Notes under the pieces: generated by a model
The model's database searches: none
Seen by the model: only the letters and a program-made list of their open reading frames with translations
What the model was told of the DNA's origin: nothing
Position numbers and translations under genes: made by a program
Assembly (NCBI GenBank): GCA_964522845.1
Contig: CAZFZQ010000019.1
Location: 1 to 13,816 of the forward strand
Source: CAZFZQ01 sp964522845
GTDB lineage: Bacteria > Patescibacteriota > Patescibacteriia > GCA-002772895
Direction: 5' to 3'
Length of the DNA stretch: 13,816 bases
In this document: piece after piece, positions 12,251 to 13,816 of the stretch
Position numbering within the stretch: position 1 is the first letter of the stretch
Layout: the number at the start of each line of letters is the position of its first letter

Positions 12251-12372
12251 TAAAATCCTAATCTACGAATGAATCCAAATCTACAAATTTCTACGAATAC
12301 TGCATCCGAATAATTCGGATAAAATTCGTAATCTTATCCGCAGATTAGGATATATTTGTAGATTAGAATTTT
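12251..12372. repeat. A/T-rich dispersed repeat, copy B, forming nested hairpins
   Basis: The spacer between scpB and the carboxypeptidase gene is filled by an inverted repeat. Outer arms near 12251-12270 (AAAATCCTAATCTAC) and 12355-12372 (GTAGATTAGAATTTT) are nearly complementary. At the centre an 8-bp hairpin ATCCGAAT/ATTCGGAT (12304-12311 and 12313-12320) stands out. The segment 12269-12299 matches 108-138 inverted (29 of 31). Confidence 0.7.
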
Positions 12373-12379
12373 GATCATC

Positions 12380-12919
12380 TTACTCTTTAGTTCTTTCCAG
12401 CAAATCCTGCAAATTTTTGTCCGCGTTTAGTTTGTCAAAATCCGGCAGCTTGCTTGTTTCGGTCAACCCCAAATATTTCAAAAAGTCATGCGTGATGCTG
12501 TATTTTTCCAGTCCCCCATCAGAACTTTTTTGTTCCACGAGTCCCCGAATCAAAAGATTACGCAAAATCATACTGCAATTGACGCCGCGGATCTGTTCCA
12601 ATTCAAACTTGGATATCGGCCCGCGATACGCCACGATGGTCAGCGTTTCCAATTGCGGACGCGTCAACTCGCCGATAATTTCTTCTTTCAAAAAATCTTG
12701 GATCGTGCCGGCGCATTCCGGATTGGTGACCATCTGATACTTATCGTCAATAACCGCGATTTTTATTCCGCCGTCCGCGGCGTCATAGGCGGTTTTCAAA
12801 TTTTTCAATTCCTGTTCCGCCTCCTCTTTTTTAACGCCCAAAATTTTGGCAATTCTATCCGTGGAAAACGGATTGCCGGAAACAAACAGCAAACTTTCTA
12901 TTTTTGATTTGAGATGCAT
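12380..12919 (-). CDS. scpB: Segregation and condensation protein B
   Basis: ScpB is the winged-helix subunit that works with ScpA and SMC to compact and segregate the chromosome. The signature TRPQLETLTIVAYRGPISKFELEQIRGVNCSMILRNLLIRGLVE runs from about residue 86 to 129 and is strongly conserved in the family. An N-terminal winged helix (KIESLLFVSGNPFSTDRIAKILG) covers the first 80 residues. Its length of 179 is typical. It lies directly after scpA, the usual order, but 112 bases away because a nested hairpin repeat fills the gap; one repeat arm ends 6 bases before the ATG, and there is no Shine-Dalgarno site. Confidence 0.95.
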   Translation of the reverse strand: MHLKSKIESLLFVSGNPFSTDRIAKILGVKKEEAEQELKNLKTAYDAADGGIKIAVIDDKYQMVTNPECAGTIQDFLKEEIIGELTRPQLETLTIVAYRGPISKFELEQIRGVNCSMILRNLLIRGLVEQKSSDGGLEKYSITHDFLKYLGLTETSKLPDFDKLNADKNLQDLLERTKE

Positions 12920-12925
12920 ACATGG

Positions 12926-13040
12926 GGAAGCTAATTACGAATTTGGTACGAATATACGAATTACGAATAAATCAATTTTGCCGCAACTCATTTCTTAATT
13001 CGTAATTCGTATATTAGCGTTTTATTCGTAATTAGCTTCC
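12926..13040. repeat. Nested inverted repeat between scpA and scpB
   Basis: Outer arms of 17 bp, GGAAGCTAATTACGAAT at 12926-12942 and its exact inverse at 13024-13040. Inner arms of 18 bp, AATATACGAATTACGAAT at 12951-12968 and its exact inverse at 12998-13015. The right outer arm covers the last scpA codons and its TAA stop; the left outer arm ends 6 bases before the scpB start. Both sets of arms are perfect. Confidence 0.9.
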
Positions 13041-13796
13041 ATTATTATTTCTTATTGTAATATCGCTAAACAATTCATCCTGCTCCGCGGAAACAATCTT
13101 TTGCTTAATCAATTCCAACAATGCTAAAAAACTCACAATCACTTCTGTTTTATTTTTCGCGGATTTAACAAAGTCGCGGAAGCCAACTCTTGCTTTTTCC
13201 CCGATTCTCATTTTTAAATCATCAATTTTTTGCCTGATGGAAACAACGTTTTCTTTTATCTTTTTTTGGATATTGATAATCGGAGTGATGACGCGTAAAA
13301 TCTCAGCGAATATATCTCGTAATCTGTTAGCCATTATTTTTTGGGCTTGCCCTGCGGAGCCTTGCTGTGCCGCTCCGTAGCCTTGTGCGGAGGGCGGGCG
13401 AAGTAGGGGCGGATAAAATCCCTTGGGAATGACAATCCGTTCGCGGGCGTACAGATAATTTTTATCTTTTATCATGCCTTCAATTTTTTTGGACGCGTCC
13501 AAAAATGATTTGTACAATTTCAGCTGGTCTTCCAGCCCAACGGCCTCGTCCTCTTCGTCCCCCCAAACCAAGTATGGCAAAAGGGATTTTGATTTTATGT
13601 AAATTAATTTTGAAGCCACAAGCAAAAAATCCGCCAATTCATCCAATGGTATGCCGGAGCTCTGATTTACGTATTGGACAAATTCGTCCGCAATTTTTGC
13701 CAAAGCAATCTGGTTGATATCCAAATTTTCCTGCTCTATAAGCTGAAGCAATAAATCCAGCGGTCCTTCAAATTTTTCCAACTTAACATTATACAT
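13032..13796 (-). CDS. scpA: Segregation and condensation protein A
   Basis: ScpA is the kleisin subunit bridging the SMC heads. The N-terminal kleisin helix KLEKFEGPLDLLLQLIEQE is at residues 5-23, then LAKIADEFVQYV, DELADFLLVASKLIYIKSK (52-70), and a C-terminal winged helix (VIVSFLALLELIKQKIV at 219-235). The 254 residues are slightly long. The extra length lies in a low-complexity Pro/Gly/Gln/Ala stretch at about 131-153, in the usually variable middle linker, and the DNA there is GC-rich and hairpin-like. The final codons GGA AGC TAA are supplied by a dispersed repeat. The ATG follows another copy of that repeat by 3 bases. scpB follows downstream. Confidence 0.93.
   Translation of the reverse strand: MYNVKLEKFEGPLDLLLQLIEQENLDINQIALAKIADEFVQYVNQSSGIPLDELADFLLVASKLIYIKSKSLLPYLVWGDEEDEAVGLEDQLKLYKSFLDASKKIEGMIKDKNYLYARERIVIPKGFYPPLLRPPSAQGYGAAQQGSAGQAQKIMANRLRDIFAEILRVITPIINIQKKIKENVVSIRQKIDDLKMRIGEKARVGFRDFVKSAKNKTEVIVSFLALLELIKQKIVSAEQDELFSDITIRNNNGS
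13338..13406. repeat. GC-rich hairpin-like insert within scpA
   Basis: A GC-rich island within an otherwise A/T-leaning gene. On the minus strand it has TCCGCACAAGGCTACGGA (dyad ends TCCG/CGGA) and then GGCTCCGCAGGGCAAGCCC (ends GGCT/AGCC). The TCCG...TACGGA(G/A)CGG layout recalls the repeat at 532-710. It is in frame and encodes a flexible stretch with no obvious fold. Confidence 0.4.
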
Positions 13797-13799
13797 ATG

Positions 13800-13816
13800 G
13801 GAAGCTAATTACGAAT
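13800..13816. repeat. Third copy of GGAAGCTAATTACGAAT, upstream of scpA
   Basis: An exact 17-base copy of the outer arm found at 12926-12942, in the same orientation, running to the edge of the window. It ends 3 bases before the scpA start codon. By analogy its inverted partner should lie just outside the window. Confidence 0.85.

Overview
The window looks like a chromosomal segment of a Patescibacteria/CPR bacterium, most likely Parcubacteria-like. This is inferred from gene style (small single-copy housekeeping genes, AAA/TTT-rich coding, few strong Shine-Dalgarno sites), from an orphan membrane/winged-helix/Cas2-like protein of a kind common in that group, and from spacers full of dispersed hairpin repeats. 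No plasmid, phage structural gene, CRISPR array or rRNA is present. The standard code fits: TGA is never needed as a sense codon in an intact gene.

Layout. 1-785: a dispersed A/T-rich repeat, rpsU (bS21) on the minus strand with its own promoter and leader hairpin, then a GC-rich structured repeat. 785-3360 (minus strand, read right to left): a promoter, degenerate tRNA pieces, an intact tRNA-Val(CAC), a tRNA 3' half, lepB (signal peptidase I) and hisS. 3400-3735: a self-contained plus-strand unit made of a perfect promoter, a 65-residue GC-rich gene and a terminator; its base composition is unlike everything around it. 3837-4535: a Cas2-like/PaaX-like gene bracketed by two nearly identical 40-bp palindromes centred on GCGGCCGC. 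4608-5477: a purine nucleoside phosphorylase gene broken by one extra base. 5532-10033 (plus strand): an LCP-family cell-wall ligase, the ribosome-assembly GTPase Der, a Fic AMP-transferase with a C-terminal winged helix, and peptidyl-tRNA hydrolase behind an operator-like inverted repeat. 10038-13816 (minus strand, read right to left): scpA, scpB, a D,D-carboxypeptidase, a lipoprotein and a membrane-anchored protein.

How the genes fit together. Most intact genes serve core tasks: translation (rpsU, hisS, tRNA-Val, pth, der), protein export (lepB), chromosome condensation (scpA/scpB) and cell-wall work (LCP protein, carboxypeptidase). The accessory layer is where the novelty lies: the palindrome-flanked Cas2-like cassette, the GC-rich mini-gene next to tRNA debris, the Fic gene with clustered operator-like half-sites, and several unrelated families of nested inverted repeats that fill most spacers, one overlapping the scpA stop codon and abutting the scpB start. 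All similarity statements come from reading motifs; no database search was run.
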